Part shown: in pieces, positions 1-5,071 of the stretch
How the letters are laid out: every line of letters begins with the position of its first letter
How positions within the stretch are numbered: position 1 is the first letter of the stretch
Assembly (NCBI GenBank): GCA_017858295.1
Contig: JAFMBU010000073.1
Location: forward strand, 1 to 7,786
Reading direction: 5' to 3'
From: Porticoccaceae bacterium
Lineage (GTDB): Bacteria; Pseudomonadota; Gammaproteobacteria; Pseudomonadales; Porticoccaceae
Length of the DNA stretch: 7,786 nt
Notes under the pieces: generated by a model
Told to the model about the DNA's origin: nothing
What the model saw: only the letters and a program-made list of their open reading frames with translations
Databases searched by the model: none
Program-made: the position numbers and the translations under genes

Positions 1-739
1 CAGAACCGTTGCGCGCGCCTTGAAATAAAGTGATCTGGCGTTCGTCACCGCTCTCCAACAAATCTAGAATCATGGACTCTGGTGATGACAGACCTGAACC
101 TCCGGCAATAAACAGAACGTCTTTAGGGTCTGACTTGCGAACGAAGAATTGTCCATAGGGTCCGGAAAACTCGATTTCATCGCCCACCTTAAGTTCGTTG
201 TGGATATAGCCGGTCGCAGCGCCGTCGGGAATCTCGCGAATATGCAGTTCGATCCGCCCTGGATTGCTAGGAGCGTTGGCTATAGAAAATGCTCGGGTTC
301 CCTCGATACCTGGTAGTTGCAAATTAATGTACTGCCCCGCCTGAAAAGTCATGTCTCGATCTAAGGCGAGAGTTAGCCCTTTGATGGTCGGCGAAAGGGT
401 TTCGATCGCGCTGACAGTTGCGCTGTAATCTGCAACCAGATGACCGGCAAAGTCCGGGTCTACATCAATTTCTGCTTCGATCACTAGGTCCGATTCAGGT
501 ATAGCACAGCAAGCAAGAATCTTACCGTCGTCGCGTTCTGTATCTAAAAGTGCGAAAGGTGACGCCTCACCTTGGTCTGCTTCGCCCTCAACAAGCTGGC
601 ACTTACAGGTGGCGCAGGTGCCATGTCCGCAGGCGAAAGGAAGCCAGACACCCTGGCGAAGAGCGGCATTGAGGATTGTCTGGCCCTCTTCCACTTCAAT
701 AATATCGCCAGTCGGCTCAATGGTGACTTGATAACTCAT
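1..739 (-). CDS. dmpP: Phenol hydroxylase reductase component DmpP (3'-truncated by window edge)
   Basis: This is the NADH-dependent reductase that passes electrons from NADH through FAD and a 2Fe-2S cluster to the di-iron site of the hydroxylase. I translated 246 residues; the family is about 350 long, so roughly the last 100, with the rest of the NAD-binding domain, lie outside the window. Residues 1-90 are a plant-type ferredoxin domain with cluster ligands Cys37, Cys42, Cys45 and Cys77 (CGHGTCATC, then ILAC). A ferredoxin-reductase FAD domain follows, with the flavin motif RAFS at 149-152, and then the start of the nucleotide-binding domain (GGSGLSSP, 213-220). The ATG start is 9 bp after the dmpO stop, and its ribosome site AAGGA overlaps that stop (TAAGGA), which suggests translational coupling. 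Extra cysteines at 47 and 78 sit beside the ligands. The operon position is the standard one for dmpP. Confidence 0.95.
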   Translation of the reverse strand, partial: MSYQVTIEPTGDIIEVEEGQTILNAALRQGVWLPFACGHGTCATCKCQLVEGEADQGEASPFALLDTERDDGKILACCAIPESDLVIEAEIDVDPDFAGHLVADYSATVSAIETLSPTIKGLTLALDRDMTFQAGQYINLQLPGIEGTRAFSIANAPSNPGRIELHIREIPDGAATGYIHNELKVGDEIEFSGPYGQFFVRKSDPKDVLFIAGGSGLSSPESMILDLLESGDERQITLFQGARNGS

Positions 740-748
740 GATGATTCC

Positions 749-1111
749 TTAGATACCTGCGCCTTTATAGCCAGTTAATTCTGGTGTGACGAGTCTCAGC
801 AAAGACTTGTGACCAATGTCCAACTCAGTTAGAGATTTGCTGTGATCGGGTTGGAATGCGCTGTTGTCGAGTATCCACTGGGCTTTATTCCAGTCAATTT
901 GATTGAACTCTGGGTGCTGCCCAAAAGCCTCGGGCATGACATTGTCGAGTAACTCCTGAAAGCGCATCTCTGGCGGCAGCGGAAATGCCCGAGAGGAGCA
1001 AAACATTTGATGTTTATCCCAGCCTAAATAGACCAATTGGGCGCCGCCAAATTTCTCAAGCGAGTCTTTAAATTCACCGTGATAGTCATCACGTAATGCT
1101 CTTATTGTCAT
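749..1111 (-). CDS. dmpO: Phenol hydroxylase gamma subunit DmpO (P4)
   Basis: This is the small subunit of the (alpha-beta-gamma)2 hydroxylase. It has 120 residues, close to the usual length of about 119. The family assignment rests on overall composition, on the C-terminal stretch ending TPELTGYKGAGI, and on its fixed place between dmpN and dmpP. It carries no catalytic residues of its own; in the family it packs against the alpha subunit. The ATG start has only a poor ribosome site, and a GC-rich hairpin lies in the 54-bp gap after dmpN, so expression may depend on transcript structure or on coupling. Its own stop codon overlaps the ribosome site of dmpP. Confidence 0.93.
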   Translation of the reverse strand: MTIRALRDDYHGEFKDSLEKFGGAQLVYLGWDKHQMFCSSRAFPLPPEMRFQELLDNVMPEAFGQHPEFNQIDWNKAQWILDNSAFQPDHSKSLTELDIGHKSLLRLVTPELTGYKGAGI

Positions 1112-1130
1112 AAAATATACTCAAATATCT

Positions 1131-1151
1131 GGGGCGCCTAATCGACACCCC
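1131..1151 (-). other. Intercistronic hairpin between dmpN and dmpO
   Basis: Read on the minus strand, GGGGTG and CGCCCC form a six-pair stem (one G-U) around a nine-base loop. It sits in the 54-bp gap between dmpN and dmpO. No T-run follows the stem (the next bases are AGATATTTG), so it is not a clear intrinsic terminator. It could be a processing or stabilising structure that sets DmpN against DmpO levels, or it could be chance. Confidence 0.4.
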
Positions 1152-1165
1152 GGTTTAATTAATGA

Positions 1166-2665
1166 TTAAGCCACGCCTTTCCATTCCTTCCAGCGTTCTG
1201 CGTCTGGTGAGCCTTCAAATTCTAAATTGGCAACACCATCATCTAAGTGGTAGTACTCCATGACTTTGTCTAGTCCACCACCACCGCAGTTTCCTTGCAG
1301 AATTTGATGGACGGGTAGCCAGGCGTGGACATACTTTTCAGGCTCATTATCAAAGATGCTTTTGCATGGATCTGAACAGAAGTGGAATCGCTCATCGTTG
1401 TAAATACTCTCGCGATAACTCACTTGAGTGGGGTCACTCATTTCCGTGAATGCCATGGGTATTTGACAAGTCTGACAAAGTTGGGGGAGTCCAGTGGTAT
1501 AGAATCGCTCTCCTTTAGCTTCCATTTCTGCAGCCAGCTCCCAGCGCGGTCGGTAGTACTTATCGAACGTGTCAGGATACTTTTCGCTGAGCCAATCCAT
1601 CTCTTCTGCAGTGGGTGTCCAGGTGTGGAATGCAGCAGCATGAGTGTACTGATAGAAAATCCACCATGCCTGATGACTGAGGTGTTCTTTTTCTTGTTTG
1701 ATGGTCTCGGTATAGTCGGGCATTTTGATACCGTAGCGCTCCAGGTCTTTAAAAAGAGAACCGCCAGCGTCTTCGAAATAGAGCTCCCAGGCTTCCTGCC
1801 AAGACATGACCTTCTGCGGCAGCATATAGTCCATCATCATTGCCACTAATGTCAGCAGACGATAGCCACGCCACAGCCACTTATCTAGCCATTTCTGAAC
1901 GATTGGCAAGTTATCTTCATGCTGCTCGAGAATGAATTTTATTATCTCAAGCCCAAGTGTCATATGCCGTGCCTCGTCGGATTGAGCAGAGAATCCGAAG
2001 GTCACTGTGGCCATATCGCCGTTATATGCGGCGCCAGACATAAATGGAACAAAAAGCAGATTGGTTAGAACATATTCAAATGAGAAACCGATGGCGATCA
2101 TAAATTCAAATGGGCCGGCGGTGCGTGCGTCTTCAAAAAAAGATTTGGGCACTGACAAGTACCATAGGCGATCGTGCATATGGTTAAACTCATCGAAGCC
2201 ATCGAAGAATTTGTTGTAGTGGCTCATCGCGTGAATTTGAGTTTGAATATGACGCAACTCATCGATCGACTGCATCTGTGCTGCAACGCGCGCGCCAATG
2301 CCACCCATCTGACGACCAGTGAAGGCAAAGCCTAGGTGCGCAGCATGCTCTCCGGGACTGACGCCAGTTAAAAATAGCTTGATGGCATTGACGTAACGGG
2401 CATCAGTTACATTAGTCTGGCCGTTGTTTTGGGCAAATGCATCGTAAATGGCGTAGAGCTTCTTCTCTTTTTCAGCCTGGTACTTCCAGTAAGACTCCAT
2501 GGTTAAACGGAACGGGTCTTCCCATTTATCCCAGTCAGTGATTTTTATGCCCTCAAACTCTTCGTAAGGGAATGCCTCTTTCCGATCTTCATAAGAGAAC
2601 TCCCAGTCTAGGTCGCGGGTGAGTAATTTATACTTATCTTTCAAATTAAGTTTTTTAGGTGACAT
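1166..2665 (-). CDS. dmpN: Phenol hydroxylase alpha (large, di-iron) subunit DmpN
   Basis: This is the catalytic subunit of the soluble di-iron phenol hydroxylase, which uses O2 to add a hydroxyl ortho to the phenol OH and gives a catechol. It has 499 residues against roughly 510-517 in characterised members. The carboxylate-bridged di-iron ligands are all visible: Glu106 (GEHAAH), Glu136 and His139 (DELRH), Glu197 (FEYVL), and Glu231 and His234 (DEARH). The active-site Thr201 and Asn202 and the second-shell Gln228, known from the related toluene monooxygenases, are also kept. Near the C-terminus, Cys397, Cys400, Cys430 and Cys434 (CQTC, CSDPC) match the zinc site of Pseudomonas phenol hydroxylase. 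The ATG start has AAAGGA upstream, 31 bp after dmpM. All key residues are present, so the enzyme should be functional. Confidence 0.97.
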   Translation of the reverse strand: MSPKKLNLKDKYKLLTRDLDWEFSYEDRKEAFPYEEFEGIKITDWDKWEDPFRLTMESYWKYQAEKEKKLYAIYDAFAQNNGQTNVTDARYVNAIKLFLTGVSPGEHAAHLGFAFTGRQMGGIGARVAAQMQSIDELRHIQTQIHAMSHYNKFFDGFDEFNHMHDRLWYLSVPKSFFEDARTAGPFEFMIAIGFSFEYVLTNLLFVPFMSGAAYNGDMATVTFGFSAQSDEARHMTLGLEIIKFILEQHEDNLPIVQKWLDKWLWRGYRLLTLVAMMMDYMLPQKVMSWQEAWELYFEDAGGSLFKDLERYGIKMPDYTETIKQEKEHLSHQAWWIFYQYTHAAAFHTWTPTAEEMDWLSEKYPDTFDKYYRPRWELAAEMEAKGERFYTTGLPQLCQTCQIPMAFTEMSDPTQVSYRESIYNDERFHFCSDPCKSIFDNEPEKYVHAWLPVHQILQGNCGGGGLDKVMEYYHLDDGVANLEFEGSPDAERWKEWKGVA

Positions 2666-2696
2666 TATCTAGGTCCTTTTTTTACTTTAATCTAAA

Positions 2697-2966
2697 TTAG
2701 TTATTCCACATGATTTTGAAATAGTCGTCGTCTTCGTCAATATGTCCTGTGAGTGTTATCAGGTTGATGTGCAGTGACTGCACATCCCACTCCATTCCTA
2801 TCTGTTCTGAAACAGTGTCACGATTGATGATCAGTGATCCTTCATTCTCTACTCGGATCATTGCTGGCTCGTAATGCACTACTGCGGTCGTGTTGTCTTG
2901 CTCAATCGCGGCAACGATATAGCGAGACTCGTCGTTATCCTGAAAAGCAATTTGTACTCGTGACAT
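2697..2966 (-). CDS. dmpM: Phenol hydroxylase effector/coupling protein DmpM (P2)
   Basis: This is the small regulatory protein without a cofactor that binds the hydroxylase and couples electron transfer to O2 activation and substrate turnover (MmoB/TmoD/DmpM family). It has 89 residues, the usual size. The order dmpL-dmpM-dmpN and the acidic composition agree with the family, including the C-terminal DEDDDYFKI segment. A strong GGAGG ribosome site lies just before the ATG. The gap to dmpL is 24 bp and to dmpN 31 bp. The GGAGG is the strongest ribosome site in the operon, which fits the need for ample effector protein relative to the hydroxylase. Confidence 0.94.
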   Translation of the reverse strand: MSRVQIAFQDNDESRYIVAAIEQDNTTAVVHYEPAMIRVENEGSLIINRDTVSEQIGMEWDVQSLHINLITLTGHIDEDDDYFKIMWNN

Positions 2967-2990
2967 AGGAAACCTCCGTTAATCCAACAA

Positions 2991-3977
2991 TTAGCAGTTC
3001 AGACCCACTTTGGTCAGTCGTTTTTCAAGCACAGCAAAGGCGTCTGCTAGGGCTTTATCGCCAAGCAAAGCACTGGCAAGCGGTTCAAGCGCTTCTTGAG
3101 CACGAATACGCCATGTGCTGATCCAAGCCAGAACCTGATTGCTATTATGCTCACTCTCTGTGACTACCACTTTGAGAACCGAGTCAGACCAGCGCTGAGA
3201 ATCCTTAGCACGATCCTGCATGAACTCCATTAGTAAGAGTAAGTCTCGCCCATTATTTTGGGTAAGCCATTCATCGAATTGACGGTAGTAAAGGTCGTTG
3301 ATTAACGTGTCTAAGACTATGTCTTGCGCAATAAAGGCCTCAAACCAGTCCTTTATCGTTAGCGTTTTTTCACAGTAGGCTCTCACCCCCTGCCAGGCAG
3401 GATTACTCATCCAGTGCTCTTTAGCCGTAGCTAGTGAATCACCTGTATTACCGTCGAGGGCCAGTCCTATTTTTGAGAAGTATTGTGCGTTACCAAATCG
3501 ATCCATTGCCTCAAAAATGAGCGCCTGCGTCACCGCAGTTCCTGTGCCATGTGCAGTGCCGTACATATTGTTTAAGTTGGCAGCTACCTCGGCATGGCGC
3601 ATGGGGATCACTAGCTGAATAATTTTTTCTCGCAAACTACTGTCAATGCTGTCTCCAAGTCCACGTTTCTCAAAAAACTTAAAGTTGCCCTCAGCCGTCT
3701 CTTGCATCTTTGAACGGTTTTGAACATAGGGGCCATAGTAAAATTGGCGAGGATCCTTAAGGTCATACCAATCACCCATAACCACAGCGGTTCTAGCTGG
3801 ATCATTGATTTCACGATCTTGATCCCACAGCGGTTTGTAGTGGAAGTTGTGCGTTGAATGCACGTCGTATGTAGCCTCCTGATACCGCGTTGCAGGCTTG
3901 TCTCCGAATCGACGTTCGATGTGTGCATAAGTGTTTCGAATAGGCTTCATAGTCGAAGTTTTTATTTCAATAGTCAT
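2991..3977 (-). CDS. dmpL: Phenol hydroxylase beta subunit DmpL (P1)
   Basis: This is the beta subunit of the hydroxylase, a helical ferritin-like protein that resembles the alpha subunit but lacks the di-iron ligands and supports the dimer core. It has 328 residues, close to the family length. The N-terminus (MTIEIKTSTMKPIRNTY, then RRFGDKPATRYQEATYD and FHYKPLWD) follows known DmpL proteins from the first residue, which supports this ATG even though its ribosome site is weak (a GGGT about 6 bases upstream). The gap to dmpK is 72 bp and contains only a short, weak inverted repeat (5-bp arms, 4013-4033). No truncation or frameshift is seen. Confidence 0.95.
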   Translation of the reverse strand: MTIEIKTSTMKPIRNTYAHIERRFGDKPATRYQEATYDVHSTHNFHYKPLWDQDREINDPARTAVVMGDWYDLKDPRQFYYGPYVQNRSKMQETAEGNFKFFEKRGLGDSIDSSLREKIIQLVIPMRHAEVAANLNNMYGTAHGTGTAVTQALIFEAMDRFGNAQYFSKIGLALDGNTGDSLATAKEHWMSNPAWQGVRAYCEKTLTIKDWFEAFIAQDIVLDTLINDLYYRQFDEWLTQNNGRDLLLLMEFMQDRAKDSQRWSDSVLKVVVTESEHNSNQVLAWISTWRIRAQEALEPLASALLGDKALADAFAVLEKRLTKVGLNC

Positions 3978-4049
3978 TGCGTACCCGTTCTTAATCCAGT
4001 GGTTGCTTTAGTAGCCTTTAGCGCGTCGAGGCTGTGGCTTATCGTTAAT

Positions 4050-4310
4050 TCATCTGTTGTGTTTGGCTGCGAGGGTGTCGGTACCGTAGCGCCACTTTTC
4101 AGCATCTTCGTCAACCAGTTGGCACTGCTCAGGTGTCATTTCAGTGACTTGGTTGGCGATGCAAAATTCATCAAATGCCTTTTTCGGCAGTATCAGCTCA
4201 ACGTAGAGACGAGGATCATCAATAGCGAAATCAAATTCCACGAACTGATCTCGAACAATGTTTCGTATGCGTACATACTTACTTTTATCTCCCACCTCAA
4301 ACCTTCGCAT
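4050..4310 (-). CDS. dmpK: Phenol hydroxylase assembly protein DmpK (P0)
   Basis: This is the first gene of the operon. DmpK-family proteins bind the apo-hydroxylase and help productive assembly of its iron centre; they are not needed for turnover. It has 86 residues, a typical length. Recognisable family features are the N-terminal KYVRIRN and FVEFDFAIDDPRLYVELILP segments and the position ahead of dmpL. Its presence marks this as a true phenol hydroxylase operon rather than a toluene-4-monooxygenase operon, which lacks dmpK. The ATG is preceded by AGGGGA at suitable spacing. The predicted sigma-54 start site gives an mRNA leader of about 47 nt. Confidence 0.93.
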   Translation of the reverse strand: MRRFEVGDKSKYVRIRNIVRDQFVEFDFAIDDPRLYVELILPKKAFDEFCIANQVTEMTPEQCQLVDEDAEKWRYGTDTLAAKHNR

Positions 4311-4367
4311 GACATCCCCTTTAAATTTTTATGAGTCGAGCTTTTAAGCGCCCTTTAATACGGATAA

Positions 4368-4384
4368 AGCAAGCACTATGCCAA
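4368..4384 (-). promoter_or_regulatory. Sigma-54 (-24/-12) promoter of the dmpKLMNOP operon
   Basis: On the minus strand the sequence reads TTGGCATAGTGCTTGCT, which is TGGCAT, five bases, then TTGC. This has the correct GG-to-GC spacing for RpoN, and the -24 box is preceded by further T residues. It closely resembles the dmp Po and TOL Pu promoters (TGGCAY-N5-TTGC). The -12 C is base 4369, so transcription should begin near 4357, about 47 nt before dmpK. A sigma-54 promoter needs an ATP-hydrolysing activator, which fits the upstream activator and IHF sites and an aromatic-sensing DmpR/XylR/MopR-type regulator encoded elsewhere. Confidence 0.85.
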
Positions 4385-4400
4385 AAGTTATTTTTCTTAG

Positions 4401-4413
4401 CATCCTGTTGATT
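4401..4413 (-). promoter_or_regulatory. Probable IHF binding site
   Basis: The minus strand reads AATCAACAGGATG, matching the IHF consensus WATCAA-N4-TTR at eight of nine defined bases. An A-tract (seven T on the plus strand, 4422-4428) lies just 5' of it, as in strong IHF sites. It is centred about 50 bp upstream of the predicted start, between the -24 box and the activator site. That is where IHF bends DNA in Pu and Po to bring the bound activator to the polymerase. Confidence 0.55.
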
Positions 4414-4447
4414 TCAAAGTCTTTTTTTACGGCCTGAATGCTACTGT

Positions 4448-4482
4448 CGGGGGAGGGTTGGCGCAGACGGGGGATGGCTGGC
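4448..4482. repeat. G-rich 15-bp direct repeat, 20-bp period
   Basis: CGGGGGAGGGTTGGC (4448-4462) and CGGGGGATGGCTGGC (4468-4482) match at 13 of 15 bases. Their starts are exactly 20 bp apart, about two helical turns, so both would face the same side of the DNA. The pair stands out in AT-rich surroundings and lies between the IHF-like site and the activator palindrome. It may be a binding site for a second regulator, but no known family consensus was recognised. Confidence 0.6.
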
Positions 4483-4488
4483 CGTTTT

Positions 4489-4506
4489 TTGGACCAATTG
4501 ATCAAA
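4489..4506 (-). promoter_or_regulatory. DmpR/XylR-type upstream activating sequence
   Basis: This is an 18-bp imperfect palindrome (TTGGACCAATTGATCAAA on the plus strand) centred on CAATTG, with seven of nine base pairs symmetrical. The minus strand contains TTGATCAATTGGTCCA, which differs at two bases from the ideal TTGATCAATTGATCAA palindrome of XylR/DmpR-class sites. The centre lies about 115 bp upstream of the -24 box, or about -140 from the predicted start, within the range of activator sites at Po and Pu. It is the likely binding site of the phenol-sensing sigma-54 activator. Confidence 0.7.
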
Positions 4507-4794
4507 TATGGATTCCTACACAAATATTCTCGAGGATTTGGTTAAAAAAGATTGTTGTAACGCTTGTCGAACTCTAGGTTAGCGGAAAATTTTCACGTGC
4601 TGATTTCGCACTCGCTTTTTAGTGCCTTCTACACTTAAGTCGCTGTATATAGGGTAAAAAATTAATCCATTGAGCCGAAACTCTGGATCTTTTTTCACCT
4701 GATTACATCTTTTTATTTGAAGTATTTGTGAGACCGGATGAATTTGGATTGTGAAATACAAAAGGGAGAATTAATGGGCGAGACGAACTAAAGG

Positions 4795-4810
4795 TTTATC
4801 AAATGATAAA
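4795..4810. repeat. Perfect 16-bp palindrome (possible operator)
   Basis: TTTATCA and TGATAAA are perfect 7-bp inverted arms separated by AA. The short spacer suits a dimeric DNA-binding protein better than an RNA hairpin. It lies about 260 bp upstream of the lipoprotein gene and about 120 bp upstream of the rightward sigma-54-like element, a distance typical of enhancer sites. High AT content makes chance palindromes more likely. Confidence 0.4.
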
Positions 4811-4904
4811 TTTATTCAACCGGCAGTAATTTTTGAAAAATCTTAGAAGTTGTACCCACAAATGAGTTGAATACATTAAAACTGATAAAAAACAGGCGGT
4901 TATC

Positions 4905-4950
4905 GAGATTGTTTTTTTGGATTGAGATTGTTGGCACGGATTTTGGATTG
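4905..4950 (+). repeat. Short imperfect direct duplication containing the sigma-54-like element
   Basis: GAGATTGTT occurs at 4905-4913 and again at 4924-4932. TTTTGGATTG occurs at 4915-4924 and again at 4941-4950. The order GAGATTGTT then TTTTGGATTG is therefore present twice in tandem, the second copy being interrupted by the GGCACGGA that makes up the -24-like box. It may be a local duplication or paired protein sites. Confidence 0.45.
4931..4947 (+). promoter_or_regulatory. Possible sigma-54 promoter for the lipoprotein/transporter pair
   Basis: The sequence TTGGCACGGATTTTGGA has a perfect -24 box (TGGCACG) and, at the correct spacing, TTGG where TTGC is expected. The -12 C is normally conserved, so this is a degenerate match. 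The start site would be near 4958, leaving a leader of about 113 nt before the GTG at 5072. It reads rightward, opposite to the dmp promoter. If real, it would place the transport pair under a sigma-54 activator, possibly the same one. Confidence 0.3.
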
Positions 4951-4972
4951 TCTACAGCATGTGCTCTGTAGA
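4951..4972. repeat. Inverted repeat at the predicted rightward start site
   Basis: TCTACAG and CTGTAGA are perfect 7-bp arms separated by eight bases (CATGTGCT). The repeat begins immediately downstream of the sigma-54-like element and covers its predicted start near 4958. It could be an operator where a repressor blocks initiation, or a stem at the 5' end of the mRNA. It is not followed by a T-run, so it is not a terminator. Confidence 0.4.
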
Positions 4973-5059
4973 AAGTGCCACCCTTTAAGGGAGACGGTCG
5001 ACTAGTTGAGATGTTAACCAGTCAGAAGATCGCAGGCTATTGAGCAAGCTTAAATAAGC

Positions 5060-5066
5060 GGGGGAG
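5060..5066 (+). promoter_or_regulatory. Ribosome binding site fixing a GTG start
   Basis: GGGGGAG lies five bases before the GTG at 5072. No other in-frame ATG, GTG or TTG lies between it and the end of the hydrophobic signal core except the ATG at residue 44, inside that core. The GTG is therefore the best start despite the long N-terminal stretch it gives. Confidence 0.6.
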
Positions 5067-5071
5067 TTTTA

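Larger units (their letters stand above)
4541..5059. other. AT-rich intergenic region without a convincing gene
   Basis: This stretch of about 520 bp lies between the phenol operon control region and the ribosome site of the rightward lipoprotein gene. The only open frame of note is a 60-codon minus-strand frame (4579-4761) with no ribosome site and no recognisable family, which I do not accept as a gene. A plus-strand five-codon frame (ATG 4774, stop 4789-4791) has a good ribosome site (GGGAG) but no known role. The region does contain a palindrome, a short repeated segment, a sigma-54-like element and an inverted repeat, listed separately. No clear sigma-70 promoter or terminator was found. 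Confidence 0.6.

Noticed and set aside
1382..1849. 155-codon plus-strand frame opposite dmpN
   Set aside because: It lies wholly antisense to a clear di-iron hydroxylase gene, has no recognisable domain and is explained as a shadow.
4119..4135. TTGGCAC on the plus strand inside dmpK
   Set aside because: There is no -12 box at the right distance, and it lies in coding sequence pointing antisense.
3858..4334. 158-codon plus-strand frame across the dmpK-dmpL junction
   Set aside because: It is antisense to two recognised genes, with no family resemblance and no ribosome site of note.
4447..4477. Possible G-quadruplex in the G-rich repeat
   Set aside because: Only three runs of three or more G are present, so a stable three-tetrad quadruplex is not supported; the direct repeat is the better description.
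4579..4761. 60-codon minus-strand frame in the intergenic gap
   Set aside because: There is no ribosome site before its ATG (the upstream bases are pyrimidine-rich), and no recognisable motif.
4882..4920. Terminator-like GATAA/TTATC inverted repeat followed by a T-run
   Set aside because: The stem is only five AT-rich pairs around an 11-base loop and the T-run is not adjacent, so it is too weak for an intrinsic terminator.
4966..4980. Second minus-strand TGGCAC that could be a -24 box
   Set aside because: At the required spacing the -12 position reads ACAG instead of TTGC, so it lacks the essential GC.
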